From: Phascolarctobacterium_A succinatutens_B
GTDB lineage: Bacteria; Bacillota; Negativicutes; Acidaminococcales; Acidaminococcaceae
DNA length: 21,602 bases
Assembly (NCBI RefSeq): GCF_958453765.1
Contig: NZ_CAUDZA010000035.1
Location: 1 to 21,602 of the forward strand
Reading direction: 5' to 3'
Under the pieces are notes generated by a model. The model saw only the letters and a program-made list of their open reading frames with translations, did not search any database and was not told the origin of the DNA. A program made the position numbers and the translations under genes. Position 1 is the stretch's first letter. Each line of letters opens with the position of its first letter. Below, in pieces: positions 1-6,332 of the stretch.

Positions 1-168
1 GTTGCCGCCACCGCCGCCGCCGCCGCCAAACAGTGATACCTCTACGATATCGTTAGCAGGCGGATGCGATAAATTAAACAGTCCGACGAAGCTTACGAAA
101 AGTAAGATAAAAATATGTGTTACGATAGAACCGATAAAGCCGATTCTACTGCGTTGACCAGAATTCAT
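1..168 (-). CDS. tonB: TonB energy transducer, N-terminal part (gene cut by the window edge)
   Basis: TonB spans the periplasm and passes proton-motive energy from ExbB/ExbD to outer-membrane receptors. Only about 56 residues are visible. They begin MNSGQRSRIGF, then a single membrane anchor (about residues 10-32, containing the transmembrane His usual in TonB, in SIVTHIFILLF), then SHPPANDIVEVSLF and a run of eight glycines. The C-terminal receptor-binding domain lies beyond position 1. The ATG overlaps the last base of the exbD stop (TAATG), so translation is probably coupled. The call rests on the anchor pattern and the exbB-exbD context; a related TonB-like protein cannot be separated without the C-terminus. 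Confidence 0.8.
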   Translation of the reverse strand, partial: MNSGQRSRIGFIGSIVTHIFILLFVSFVGLFNLSHPPANDIVEVSLFGGGGGGGGN

Positions 169-578
169 TATTTACCAGCTCCATCCGTTGCCAAACCAAA
201 GCGGGTAATACCTGCGCCTTTAAGTTTATCAATAAGTTCAATAACACGACCGTAATCAACATCCTTGTCTGCTCTGATAACAATAGCAAAACGAGGATTA
301 TTTTTTTGCTCGATTGAGGATTGGGTTATTAAAGATTGGATATCTGTCGGCGCATCGCCAAGATAAAGAGAGCCGTCATTTTTCAGGGATACAGCGAAGG
401 TTGTTGTTGTATCCGTAGCAGCATGTGCTGCCTGCGGCAGTTTAACGGGAATTGTTTTCAGGTCGATCATGTACATGGTGCTGAGCATGAAGAATACCAG
501 CAGGAAGAACATGATATCGATCATAGGGATAATAATAAGCTCCGGTGTTTTTCTGTCACGTACATTGCGCAGCTGCAT
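168..578 (-). CDS. exbD: ExbD biopolymer transport protein
   Basis: ExbD is the small single-span subunit of the ExbB-ExbD proton channel that powers TonB. At 136 residues the length is normal. A short basic cytoplasmic start (MQLRNVRDRK) leads into one membrane helix (about residues 14-36, PMIDIMFFLLVFFML) holding Asp21, which corresponds to the essential protonatable Asp of the family. A periplasmic alpha/beta domain ends with the typical VIRADKDVDYGRVIELIDKLK pattern. It overlaps exbB and tonB by one base each (TAATG), showing a tightly coupled operon. It could in principle be a TolR, but the adjacent tonB start favours ExbD. Confidence 0.93.
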   Translation of the reverse strand: MQLRNVRDRKTPELIIIPMIDIMFFLLVFFMLSTMYMIDLKTIPVKLPQAAHAATDTTTTFAVSLKNDGSLYLGDAPTDIQSLITQSSIEQKNNPRFAIVIRADKDVDYGRVIELIDKLKGAGITRFGLATDGAGK

Positions 579-1195
579 TATTTACCACTCCTTGTTTCTG
601 CTTCGAGAAGAGCACTGAAGCATTGCTCCATGTCGGTAATCATATTATCCATACGATGGGCAAAATATGAGTGAGCACACAAGGAAAGAATAGCTACGCA
701 AAGACCTGTAGCGGTAGCGATAAGTGCTTCGCCGATACCGCCGGTAATAGCGATAGGAGCGCCGGATTCCAGATTGAAGATACTGAAGGCGCCGATCATA
801 CCAACGATGGTACCGAGCAGGCCCAGCAGCGGGGACATAGTAACGATAATAGCAAGGTAGTCCAGTTTATTTTTCAGTTTAGCAATGAAAATACCTGCCT
901 GACTTTCCAAAAATGCTTTTTGTTGTTCTCTGCCTTCGGTGATTTTAGCTGCATCAGCAACGATTTTAGCGCATTCGCCGTTGGTTGCTTCTGCTAATTG
1001 AAAAGCTTCTTCTCTTTCGTCAGCTCGCAAAAGTTCGCAATACTTAGCGGCAAAGGGCTGACCGCTGTCTTCTGTCTTGTAGAACAGAAAACGCTCAATA
1101 GCGATTGCAATTACTGCGATTGAGCAGAAAAGCAGCGGCCACATAACGAGACCGCCTTTGTGAAAATACATGATTGTTTGTTGAATTGCTTCCAT
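578..1195 (-). CDS. exbB: ExbB / MotA-TolQ-ExbB family proton channel protein
   Basis: ExbB forms the pentameric inner-membrane scaffold and proton channel around ExbD. The 205-residue form is normal for the short ExbB class with three membrane helices: roughly residues 15-36 (ending IAIERFLFYK), 108-135 (PLLGLLGTIVGMIGAF, the family signature) and 150-175 (IGEALIATATGLCVAI). I take the start at 1195 because AGGAGG lies eight bases before this ATG. An upstream in-frame ATG pair at 1222 would place the ribosome site inside the coding region. It is the first gene of exbB-exbD-tonB. Outer-membrane energy coupling implies a diderm cell. Confidence 0.92.
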   Translation of the reverse strand: MEAIQQTIMYFHKGGLVMWPLLFCSIAVIAIAIERFLFYKTEDSGQPFAAKYCELLRADEREEAFQLAEATNGECAKIVADAAKITEGREQQKAFLESQAGIFIAKLKNKLDYLAIIVTMSPLLGLLGTIVGMIGAFSIFNLESGAPIAITGGIGEALIATATGLCVAILSLCAHSYFAHRMDNMITDMEQCFSALLEAETRSGK

Positions 1196-1231
1196 GAATT
1201 GCCTCCTAAAAATACTCATCAAAAAATTTTT

Positions 1232-1247
1232 GGCAGTAGCAACTGCC
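1232..1247 (-). other. Small hairpin in the exbB leader
   Basis: GGCAG-N6-CTGCC is followed in the exbB direction by five A and six T, which looks terminator-like, about 40 bases before the exbB ATG. The stem is only five base pairs. It may be a weak attenuator, an RNA-stability element, or chance. Confidence 0.3.
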
Positions 1248-1255
1248 GAAGTTAG

Positions 1256-1271
1256 TTGTAAAATATTACAA
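1256..1271. promoter_or_regulatory. Perfect palindrome just downstream of the exbB promoter, possible operator
   Basis: TTGTAA-AATA-TTACAA is a perfect 6-4-6 inverted repeat, some 14-30 bases downstream of the predicted exbB transcript start. A repressor bound here could block transcription. It superficially resembles Rex-type boxes (TTGT...ACAA) but the spacing differs from the usual 18-bp Rex site, and it does not resemble a Fur box. The regulator is unknown. Confidence 0.4.
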
Positions 1272-1291
1272 GCTGAACTGTGTTAATTTAT

Positions 1292-1320
1292 AGTATATAT
1301 TATCAATATGTAAAATGCAA
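1292..1320 (-). promoter_or_regulatory. Putative promoter of exbB-exbD-tonB
   Basis: On the minus strand TTGCAT (1320-1315) is followed after 17 bases by TATACT (1297-1292), predicting a transcript start near 1285 and a leader of about 90 bases. Matches to the sigma-70/SigA consensus are 4 of 6 and 5 of 6 with ideal spacing. This is read from sequence only. Confidence 0.55.
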
Positions 1321-1505
1321 GAGGCTAGTGAATTTAATTCTCTAAGAGTGTTCAAAATGTAACAGTGTTGACTTGCAGGTAGCAGAAAAATAAAAGCGAG
1401 GCATTTCTTTATGTAGAAATTAATTGGAAAAGGCATAGAATAATTTGGAAATTCAAAGCATATCTTTAGTTTTTCCGGAGTTTTTCTCATTCATCCGCCT
1501 ATCTC
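1321..1505. other. Intergenic stretch with no recognised gene
   Basis: This AT-rich stretch lies between the divergent exbB and ATPase genes. A minus-strand open frame of about 74 codons overlaps it (1266-1490), but it has no ribosome site and no recognisable domain. I see no RNA gene and no further structure here. Confidence 0.5.
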
Positions 1506-1534
1506 TTGCAGCCTTCCTTATAATGGTATATAAT
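1506..1534 (+). promoter_or_regulatory. Putative promoter of the repeat-flanked ATPase gene
   Basis: TTGCAG (1506-1511) is followed after 17 bases by a perfect TATAAT (1529-1534). The predicted transcript start, near 1541, falls inside the left copy of the 41-bp palindromic repeat. Anything binding the repeat would therefore sit on the start site. A second TATAAT lies ten bases upstream. Confidence 0.55.
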
Positions 1535-1573
1535 TTATCTAATCAAGATTATACAAATCACGATTAGATAAAT
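1533..1573. repeat. 41-bp palindromic repeat, left copy
   Basis: Twelve-base arms ATTTATCTAATC and GATTAGATAAAT form a perfect inverted repeat around a 17-base centre. Each half also holds a smaller palindrome of the form AATC-NN-GATT, centred 15 bases apart. The right arm ends two bases before the ribosome site of the ATPase gene. A second copy (39 of 41 bases the same) lies at 3071-3111, after the gene. It could be an operator, a transcript hairpin masking the ribosome site, or an element boundary. Confidence 0.85.
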
Positions 1574-1585
1574 GAGGTGAGTAAG

Positions 1586-2971
1586 ATGTTCATCGGTCGC
1601 GAGGAAGAACTGAATTTTTTAGAGGACAGATATAATAGTGCAGACGGTCAGCTTGTAGTGCTTTACGGCAGAAGGCGTGTAGGTAAAACAGAGCTGCTGC
1701 GTCAATTTTGCGAACACAAAGAGCATGTTTTTTATACTTGCACAGAAATCATAGATGAAAAACAGCTTGAAGCATTTAGCCAGAGAGTTTTGGAAAAAAA
1801 TAAACAGGCGGCAAAATATATTACACGCTTCAGTGATTGGGAGCAGGCCTTGCTCAGTATAACAGAACTGGCAAAAGAGAAAAAAATAGTAGTTGTTATT
1901 GACGAATTCCCCTATATGGTAAAAGGTAATAATGCTATTTCTTCTATTTTGCAAAAGCTGTGGGATGAGGTTTTAAAGCAGTCTAATGTAATGCTGATTT
2001 TATGCGGCAGTGCAATGTCGTTTATAGAAAAAGAAGTCTTAGCAGAGAAAAATCCGCTTTATGGACGTGCTACAGGAATTTTAAAAATGCAGGCAATGGA
2101 TTTTTATTCTGCACAACAGTTTTTTCCTAATTACAGCATAGAAGACAAAATTACTGCTTATGCAATTTTGGGCGGTATTCCGCATTATCTAAAGCAGTTT
2201 TCCGATAAATATTCTTTGGATGAAAATATTGTACGTAATATTTTAAGCAGAGGCAGTGTGCTTTACAGCGAAGTAGAGTTTCTTATGCGTCAGGAGCTGC
2301 GTGAGACAAGCGTTTATAATGCAGTAATTGAAGCAGTTGCTTTAGGCAATACACAATTAAATGATATTCATCAAAAAACGCAGATTGATAAAAGCAAGCT
2401 GAGCGTATATTTGAAAAATCTTTTGGAATTGGGAATTTTGTGCAGAGAGTTTTCTGTGGATGCCAATATTAAGGAGCAAGCTAATACACAGAGAGGCTTA
2501 TATAAGGTTACCGACAATTTCTTCGGGTTTTGGTATGCCTTTGTTTTCCCTAATTTATCTGAGCTGGAATCAGGCGATGCAGGAGGGGTTTATCAATATG
2601 TTGTCAAGCCTGAGCTGGAGCGTTTTACATCGTATGTATTTGAAGATGTTTGCCAGCAATATTTGCGTAAGCAGAACAGAAAACACAGTTTACCGTTTTA
2701 TTTTACCAAGATTGGCCGCTGGTGGAACAAGACTGATGAAATAGATATTATGGCAGTTGATTACAGGCAAACACAAATACTTTTGGGTGAGTGCAAATAT
2801 AAGCATAGGCCGGTAGACGTAAAAGACTTGAAGCACTTTTTAGGCAAAAAAGTAGCGCAGGATAAGAGTTTATATTATTATTTCTTTTCCAAAGCCGGGT
2901 ATACAGAGCAGGCGGTTGCTTATGCGGCAGAAAAGGGAATAAAGTTAATTTGCTTGGATGATTTAGTGTAG
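1586..2971 (+). CDS. AAA-type ATPase with C-terminal DUF234 / PD-(D/E)XK-like domain
   Basis: This 461-residue protein belongs to the archaeal/bacterial ATPase_2-DUF234 family of unknown biological role. Visible order: the family's MFIGREEEL opening; Walker A GRRRVGKT (28-35); Walker B IVVVIDEF (101-108); sensor-like LILCGS (137-142); a winged-helix-like region (about 245-290, ending KLSVYLKNLLELGIL); then a DUF234 region with NFFGFWYAFVFPN (311-323). A nuclease-like core has E385-I-D387 and G401-E-C-K404, matching the D...ExK pattern. ATG at 1586 is preferred over GTG at 1577 because AGGTG lies six bases before it. The gene is visibly more AT-rich than the aro and nif-like genes and is flanked by matching palindromic repeats, suggesting acquisition as a unit. 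Nuclease activity is inferred from motifs only. Confidence 0.88.
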   Translation: MFIGREEELNFLEDRYNSADGQLVVLYGRRRVGKTELLRQFCEHKEHVFYTCTEIIDEKQLEAFSQRVLEKNKQAAKYITRFSDWEQALLSITELAKEKKIVVVIDEFPYMVKGNNAISSILQKLWDEVLKQSNVMLILCGSAMSFIEKEVLAEKNPLYGRATGILKMQAMDFYSAQQFFPNYSIEDKITAYAILGGIPHYLKQFSDKYSLDENIVRNILSRGSVLYSEVEFLMRQELRETSVYNAVIEAVALGNTQLNDIHQKTQIDKSKLSVYLKNLLELGILCREFSVDANIKEQANTQRGLYKVTDNFFGFWYAFVFPNLSELESGDAGGVYQYVVKPELERFTSYVFEDVCQQYLRKQNRKHSLPFYFTKIGRWWNKTDEIDIMAVDYRQTQILLGECKYKHRPVDVKDLKHFLGKKVAQDKSLYYYFFSKAGYTEQAVAYAAEKGIKLICLDDLV

Positions 2972-3070
2972 GTGTAAGAGAAGTCATAAAATATTTCCAG
3001 TGCTTTATGGATTTTTGGCGGAATGGCTTTGCGACAGAGTCTTGCATATAGAGCAAGGGCAATTAAAGTA

Positions 3071-3111
3071 ATTTATCTAATCCAGATTATAAAAATCACG
3101 ATTAGATAAAT
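3071..3111. repeat. 41-bp palindromic repeat, right copy
   Basis: This has the same arms and orientation as 1533-1573, with two substitutions in the 17-base centre. It begins 99 bases after the ATPase stop. It is not placed in front of a start codon, so a purely operator role does not explain it. Together the copies bound a unit of 1,579 bases (1533-3111) containing only the ATPase gene. Confidence 0.85.
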
Positions 3112-3130
3112 ATTTTGAAAACATGCAACG

Positions 3131-3166
3131 CCGGAACCTTCAAAGTTTTTACTTTGAACTTTCCGG
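3131..3166. terminator. Hairpin downstream of the ATPase unit, likely terminator
   Basis: CCGGAA (3131-3136) pairs with TTCCGG (3161-3166), and inside it TTCAAAG pairs with CTTTGAA around a six-base loop, separated by a small internal bulge. The following bases are T-rich but not a clean run. It could end the ATPase transcript before the promoter at 3198. Confidence 0.6.
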
Positions 3167-3197
3167 TATTCTTGATTTCCCTTAACTGGCTGTTTTA

Positions 3198-3226
3198 TTG
3201 ACAGAAAATCAAAGATGTGTTATAAT
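3198..3226 (+). promoter_or_regulatory. Consensus promoter for the riboswitch / nitrogenase-like operon
   Basis: A perfect TTGACA (3198-3203), 17-base spacer and perfect TATAAT (3221-3226) predict a start near 3233, about 45 bases before the riboswitch core. Such a strong constitutive promoter fits a gene set controlled mainly after initiation by the riboswitch. Confidence 0.85.
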
Positions 3227-3278
3227 TCTGACAAATAAAATGTAACAAATATAACATTAAAAACAAAAATGCTTGAAC

Positions 3279-3424
3279 TATCAGGTGTCGAAAGACTTAA
3301 TAAGTAAGCAGGTGTGAAACCTGCGCTGTCACGCAGCTGTAAAGTTGAGCAAGCCTTAATTATGTCACTGGGAAACCGGGAAGGCGAGGCTTGCGAGGAA
3401 ACTGAGCCAGAAGAATTGCCTGAA
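3279..3424 (+). promoter_or_regulatory. Cobalamin (B12) riboswitch aptamer
   Basis: Conserved blocks of the class appear in order: AGGTGTCGAAAGACTTAATA; GTGTGAAACCTGC; the B12-box region GCTGTCACGCAGCTGTAA; TGTCACTGGGAAACCGGGAA; and GAGCCAGAAGAATTGCC. The closing stem pairs TCAGG (3281-3285) with CCTGA (3419-3423). Cobalamin riboswitches usually shut genes off when the ligand is abundant. Here the regulated genes are nitrogenase-like, rather than the transport or synthesis genes usually found. Confidence 0.93.
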
Positions 3425-3477
3425 GAAGTTAACGGGAGTGTACTGCGAGCGACAGGAGACTGCTAGAGGAATAAGTG

Positions 3478-3512
3478 CGTCTTTCTGTAATTTTGCAGGA
3501 AGGCGTTTTTTC
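3478..3512 (+). terminator. Riboswitch expression platform: intrinsic terminator
   Basis: A ten-base-pair stem (CGTCTTTCTG at 3478-3487 with CAGGAAGGCG at 3496-3505, two G-U pairs) is followed at once by TTTTTT. Its place about 50 bases after the aptamer and 100 bases before the first gene fits ligand-induced premature termination. I did not establish the competing antiterminator; bases 3425-3475 contain GC-rich segments that could supply it. Confidence 0.85.
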
Positions 3513-3615
3513 TTGCCGGAAAAAATGCGTAAGATAAATTTCCTATGTTATGTTTGAGCAATGTTAATTTCTTGACTTCTGAAAATAAGTAAGTCATATA
3601 TTGGAGTTGATGAGT

Positions 3616-5115
3616 ATGAACCAATATTATCAGGATAACATGCTTTTTGGCATGAATCCTTCCAGTTATCTGCATCGCTACGCCGTTAACGGCAAGGTGT
3701 CGGGAAATCTTGCCTGCATCAGCGAAATCAAAAATGCTGCCGTTGTCTTATACAGTCCGCGCGGCTGCGGCTTTCATTACCGCTGTCATGTGCGCAGCGG
3801 CCAAAGCCCGGTTTATGAGCTGGAATGTGCGGATTTGCGCAACAATGATGTAATTTTCGGCGGCGAGCAAAAGCTGACGGCTTTATTGCAAAAGGTAGAG
3901 CGTGAGCAGCAGCCGGAGATTATTTTTCTGCTGCCTTCCGTGGTGTCGGATATTATTAATGATGATTTGGCAGGCTTGGCCTGCAGCCTGCAGCCGCAGT
4001 TTAAAGCAAAGCTTGTGCCGATTACGTCACAGGTTTTTTCGCATATGGACAAGAGCAACGGCCGCAAGGTTTTGCGTGAAAAGGCTTGCCAAAAGCAGAA
4101 GCAAAAGTTTTCTTCCAGTGCGGTCTATCCCGGCTGCGGTTATGTAGAGGTGATGGATGCGCTGGTTGAGCAAGTTATGGAGCCTCAAAGCGTACAGCCG
4201 CTGAGTGTAAATATCGAAGCATTTGTCTGGGGTTATAACGGCGAGGATAAGCTGCAGGGTATGAGCGAGATGCTGCAGAAAATGGGGATTACCGTAAATG
4301 CTTATCTGCCTGCCGCTGATTTGCAGACAATCAAAAGGGCTCCGCGGGCAGCGCTGAATATAGTACGTCGCAAGAAGTGGGCATTGGCGATGGAGCAACG
4401 CTTGGGCACGCCGTTTCTGCATGTTGCTGATATGCAGGAGTGGCATGGCATTGAAGGAATCAGTGATTTATACAGGCAAATAGGAAAAATGCTTGGCTGC
4501 GAGGATGCTGTTGAACACGTTTTGCAGGAAGAATATGAACGGGTTGCCGCCCGGTATCAGGAGCTGCGTGCGGAATTTGCCAAGTATAAGTTTTGCCTGA
4601 TTGCGCATGGTATTGCATATTTGCCGGATGCGCTGCGTGTTTATCAGCAGGATTATGGTCTGCCGATTACGAAAATATGCATTATCATGAATCCCTCTTA
4701 CCAGGCGGAAACCGGTTTGGATGATGCAATGATGCAGAGATTTAAGGACAGAATTGAGCTTGCCAAAGCAGAGTATGGCTGTGATGCGGAAATTTTATTG
4801 GAGCCTTCGGAGGATGCTTTGCGTGAAGCTGCGCAGAGCTGTGACTTTGTTATCTGCAACGGTCATCCGCGCTATGCTGCTTTGGATGTTCCCGTGCTTT
4901 ATAATTTGTTTGACCGTTCGGTGTGGAATTATCAGGGCTTTGTGGATATTATGGAAGAGGTTTGGCAGATGCTGCAACAACCGCAGCGTACAGGCAGCAG
5001 TCTTTTGCTGAGCAAACTGGCCTATGACCCGGTATTTTATCCGATGCGCGAGGCTGATAAAGACAGTAAAGCATCACGCGAACTGTATAGCAGAGTATGG
5101 AGGCAGAGAAAATAA
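3616..5115 (+). CDS. Nitrogenase component 1-like protein, alpha/NifD-NifE type, cofactor ligands not conserved
   Basis: This 499-residue member of the nitrogenase component-1 superfamily (NifDK/NifEN/BchNB/CfbD fold) is likely one half of an Fe-S heteromer. ATG 3616 is nine bases after GGAG; in-frame starts at 3601 and 3610 are too close to or overlap that site. Cys34 and Cys51 (SPRGCGFHY) match the first two P-cluster-type cysteines. NNDVIFGGEQKL matches the family's FGG segment. The third cysteine position reads LLPSVVSDIINDD, with Ser107 where NifD has Cys154. The segment matching the NifD Cys275 region reads LNIVRRKKWA, with no cysteine, and the one matching His442 reads YNLFDRSVWNYQGF, with no histidine. 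It therefore probably does not hold an M-cluster in the known way. Alignment is by eye. The substrate is unknown. Confidence 0.82.
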   Translation: MNQYYQDNMLFGMNPSSYLHRYAVNGKVSGNLACISEIKNAAVVLYSPRGCGFHYRCHVRSGQSPVYELECADLRNNDVIFGGEQKLTALLQKVEREQQPEIIFLLPSVVSDIINDDLAGLACSLQPQFKAKLVPITSQVFSHMDKSNGRKVLREKACQKQKQKFSSSAVYPGCGYVEVMDALVEQVMEPQSVQPLSVNIEAFVWGYNGEDKLQGMSEMLQKMGITVNAYLPAADLQTIKRAPRAALNIVRRKKWALAMEQRLGTPFLHVADMQEWHGIEGISDLYRQIGKMLGCEDAVEHVLQEEYERVAARYQELRAEFAKYKFCLIAHGIAYLPDALRVYQQDYGLPITKICIIMNPSYQAETGLDDAMMQRFKDRIELAKAEYGCDAEILLEPSEDALREAAQSCDFVICNGHPRYAALDVPVLYNLFDRSVWNYQGFVDIMEEVWQMLQQPQRTGSSLLLSKLAYDPVFYPMREADKDSKASRELYSRVWRQRK

Positions 5116-6332
5116 TGAAACCATTAAGTAGCTGTGCGTTGTTTGGTGCTGTGCGTGCTCTTGGCGGTATTAAGGATGCCTTAATACTGCAGCATTCTGT
5201 TGTCGGCTGTCAGTGGGGCAGCCTGGCATTCAGATATGCAGGCAAGCCTTATGATGTACGTCAGGCCTCTGATGTTATCTATGATGAAGATGTTGTTAAT
5301 GGCGGTGAGAAGGTCTTGCGCAAGGCTTTGCAGGAAGCGGAGCGTATTTTTGCGCATTGCGGTGCGGTATTTGTAGTCAGCGGCTGCGTGCCGAATATGA
5401 TCGGCGATGATGTGGACGGTATTTTGGATACTACCAAAGGCTCGCAAAAATTATTGCATGTAAAAGCGCCGGGATACGCAGGTAATATCGACAGCGGTGC
5501 AGAAACAGCTTATTTAGCGTTGCTGCCCTTGCTCCAACCTGCGGAGAAAAAAGAAGCTGCTACGATAAATATTTTTGGCATAATGAACGATGATCCTTAT
5601 GCGGATAATGATTTAGCCGAGCTGAAGAAATTTTTGGGTTCCAAGGTGAGAGTTAACTGCGCGCTGCAGGATTGCAGCTTGCGCGATATTGCAGCAATGC
5701 CGCAGGCAGAGCTGAATATCTGCTTTGGCTACGGTGAGCCGTTGGCAAAAAAGATGCAGGAAAAATTTGGCGTGCCGTATATCAAATGCGCCTATCCTTA
5801 TGGTGTGGCAGGCATGCAGAAGTTTTTGCGTCAATTAGGCGCAGCTTTGAAAATTGATTTTTCCGATGAGCTTGCTGAGCTGGAAGCTGCGGCTGAAAAG
5901 CTCGTTTATCGCTGTGCGGATTATCTGGTGAATTTGTATCAGATGCCGGTGGCTTTGGCTACGGACAAGGCACATTTAGCGGGCTTACAGAGCTTTTTTG
6001 CCGAAGAACTGGGCATGCGCGTTGTTATAGCAGAGGACACTGCGGAATTTAGCTTGGATAAAATGGCAGAGGCTGCAGCAAAGCACAAGCCTGTATTGTT
6101 TTGCGGTTCTTCGTTCTTAAAGAATTTGGCTGATAAATATCAGGTGCCGTTAGTGCGCTGTGCTTATCCTGCCTTTGACCGGTTGTGCTTTACCGATAAT
6201 ACGCTTGTAGGAGTGCGTGGTGCTGCCTTGCTCATTGAGCAGATTGTTAACGGTGCCTTGCAGCAGCAATATAAAACAGATGGCCGATATGCCGGCTTGC
6301 GTGAAAGTGTTTGTGAGGTAAATCATGAGTGA
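5115..6332 (+). CDS. Nitrogenase component 1-like protein, beta/NifK-NifN type
   Basis: The 405-residue probable partner of the preceding protein. All three P-cluster-type cysteines are visible: Cys7 (LSSCALFGA), Cys32 (SVVGCQWGS) and Cys91 (VSGCVPNMIGDDVDGI, the strongly conserved segment). Later blocks, YPYGVAGMQKFLRQLG and CAYPAFDRLCFTDNTLVGVRGA, match the NifK/NifN carboxy half. The start at 5115 forms a TAATG overlap with the upstream stop and has GGAGG 11 bases before it. An in-frame ATG at 5097 would contain that site. A three-cysteine subunit facing a two-cysteine subunit suggests an asymmetric cluster site. The physiological substrate is not evident. Confidence 0.85.
   Translation: MKPLSSCALFGAVRALGGIKDALILQHSVVGCQWGSLAFRYAGKPYDVRQASDVIYDEDVVNGGEKVLRKALQEAERIFAHCGAVFVVSGCVPNMIGDDVDGILDTTKGSQKLLHVKAPGYAGNIDSGAETAYLALLPLLQPAEKKEAATINIFGIMNDDPYADNDLAELKKFLGSKVRVNCALQDCSLRDIAAMPQAELNICFGYGEPLAKKMQEKFGVPYIKCAYPYGVAGMQKFLRQLGAALKIDFSDELAELEAAAEKLVYRCADYLVNLYQMPVALATDKAHLAGLQSFFAEELGMRVVIAEDTAEFSLDKMAEAAAKHKPVLFCGSSFLKNLADKYQVPLVRCAYPAFDRLCFTDNTLVGVRGAALLIEQIVNGALQQQYKTDGRYAGLRESVCEVNHE

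Noticed and set aside
1266..1490. Minus-strand open frame of 74 codons upstream of exbB
   Set aside because: It has no ribosome site and no recognisable domain, and it overlaps the predicted exbB promoter and operator-like palindrome.
1533..3111. Classical insertion sequence with terminal inverted repeats
   Set aside because: The flanking copies are direct repeats of a palindrome, there is no transposase, and no obvious target-site duplication is seen. I keep it as a repeat-flanked unit rather than an IS.
3071..3111. CRISPR-like repeat array
   Set aside because: Only two copies exist, 1.5 kb apart, with a gene between and no spacer ladder. No other repeat array is in the window.
3572..3600. 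Promoter-like TTGACT-N17-CATATA and a TGACTT/AAGTCA hairpin just before the first nitrogenase-like gene
   Set aside because: The -10 match is poor and would start transcription almost at the ribosome site. The six-base stem is weak. The riboswitch promoter at 3198 is a far better source of transcript.
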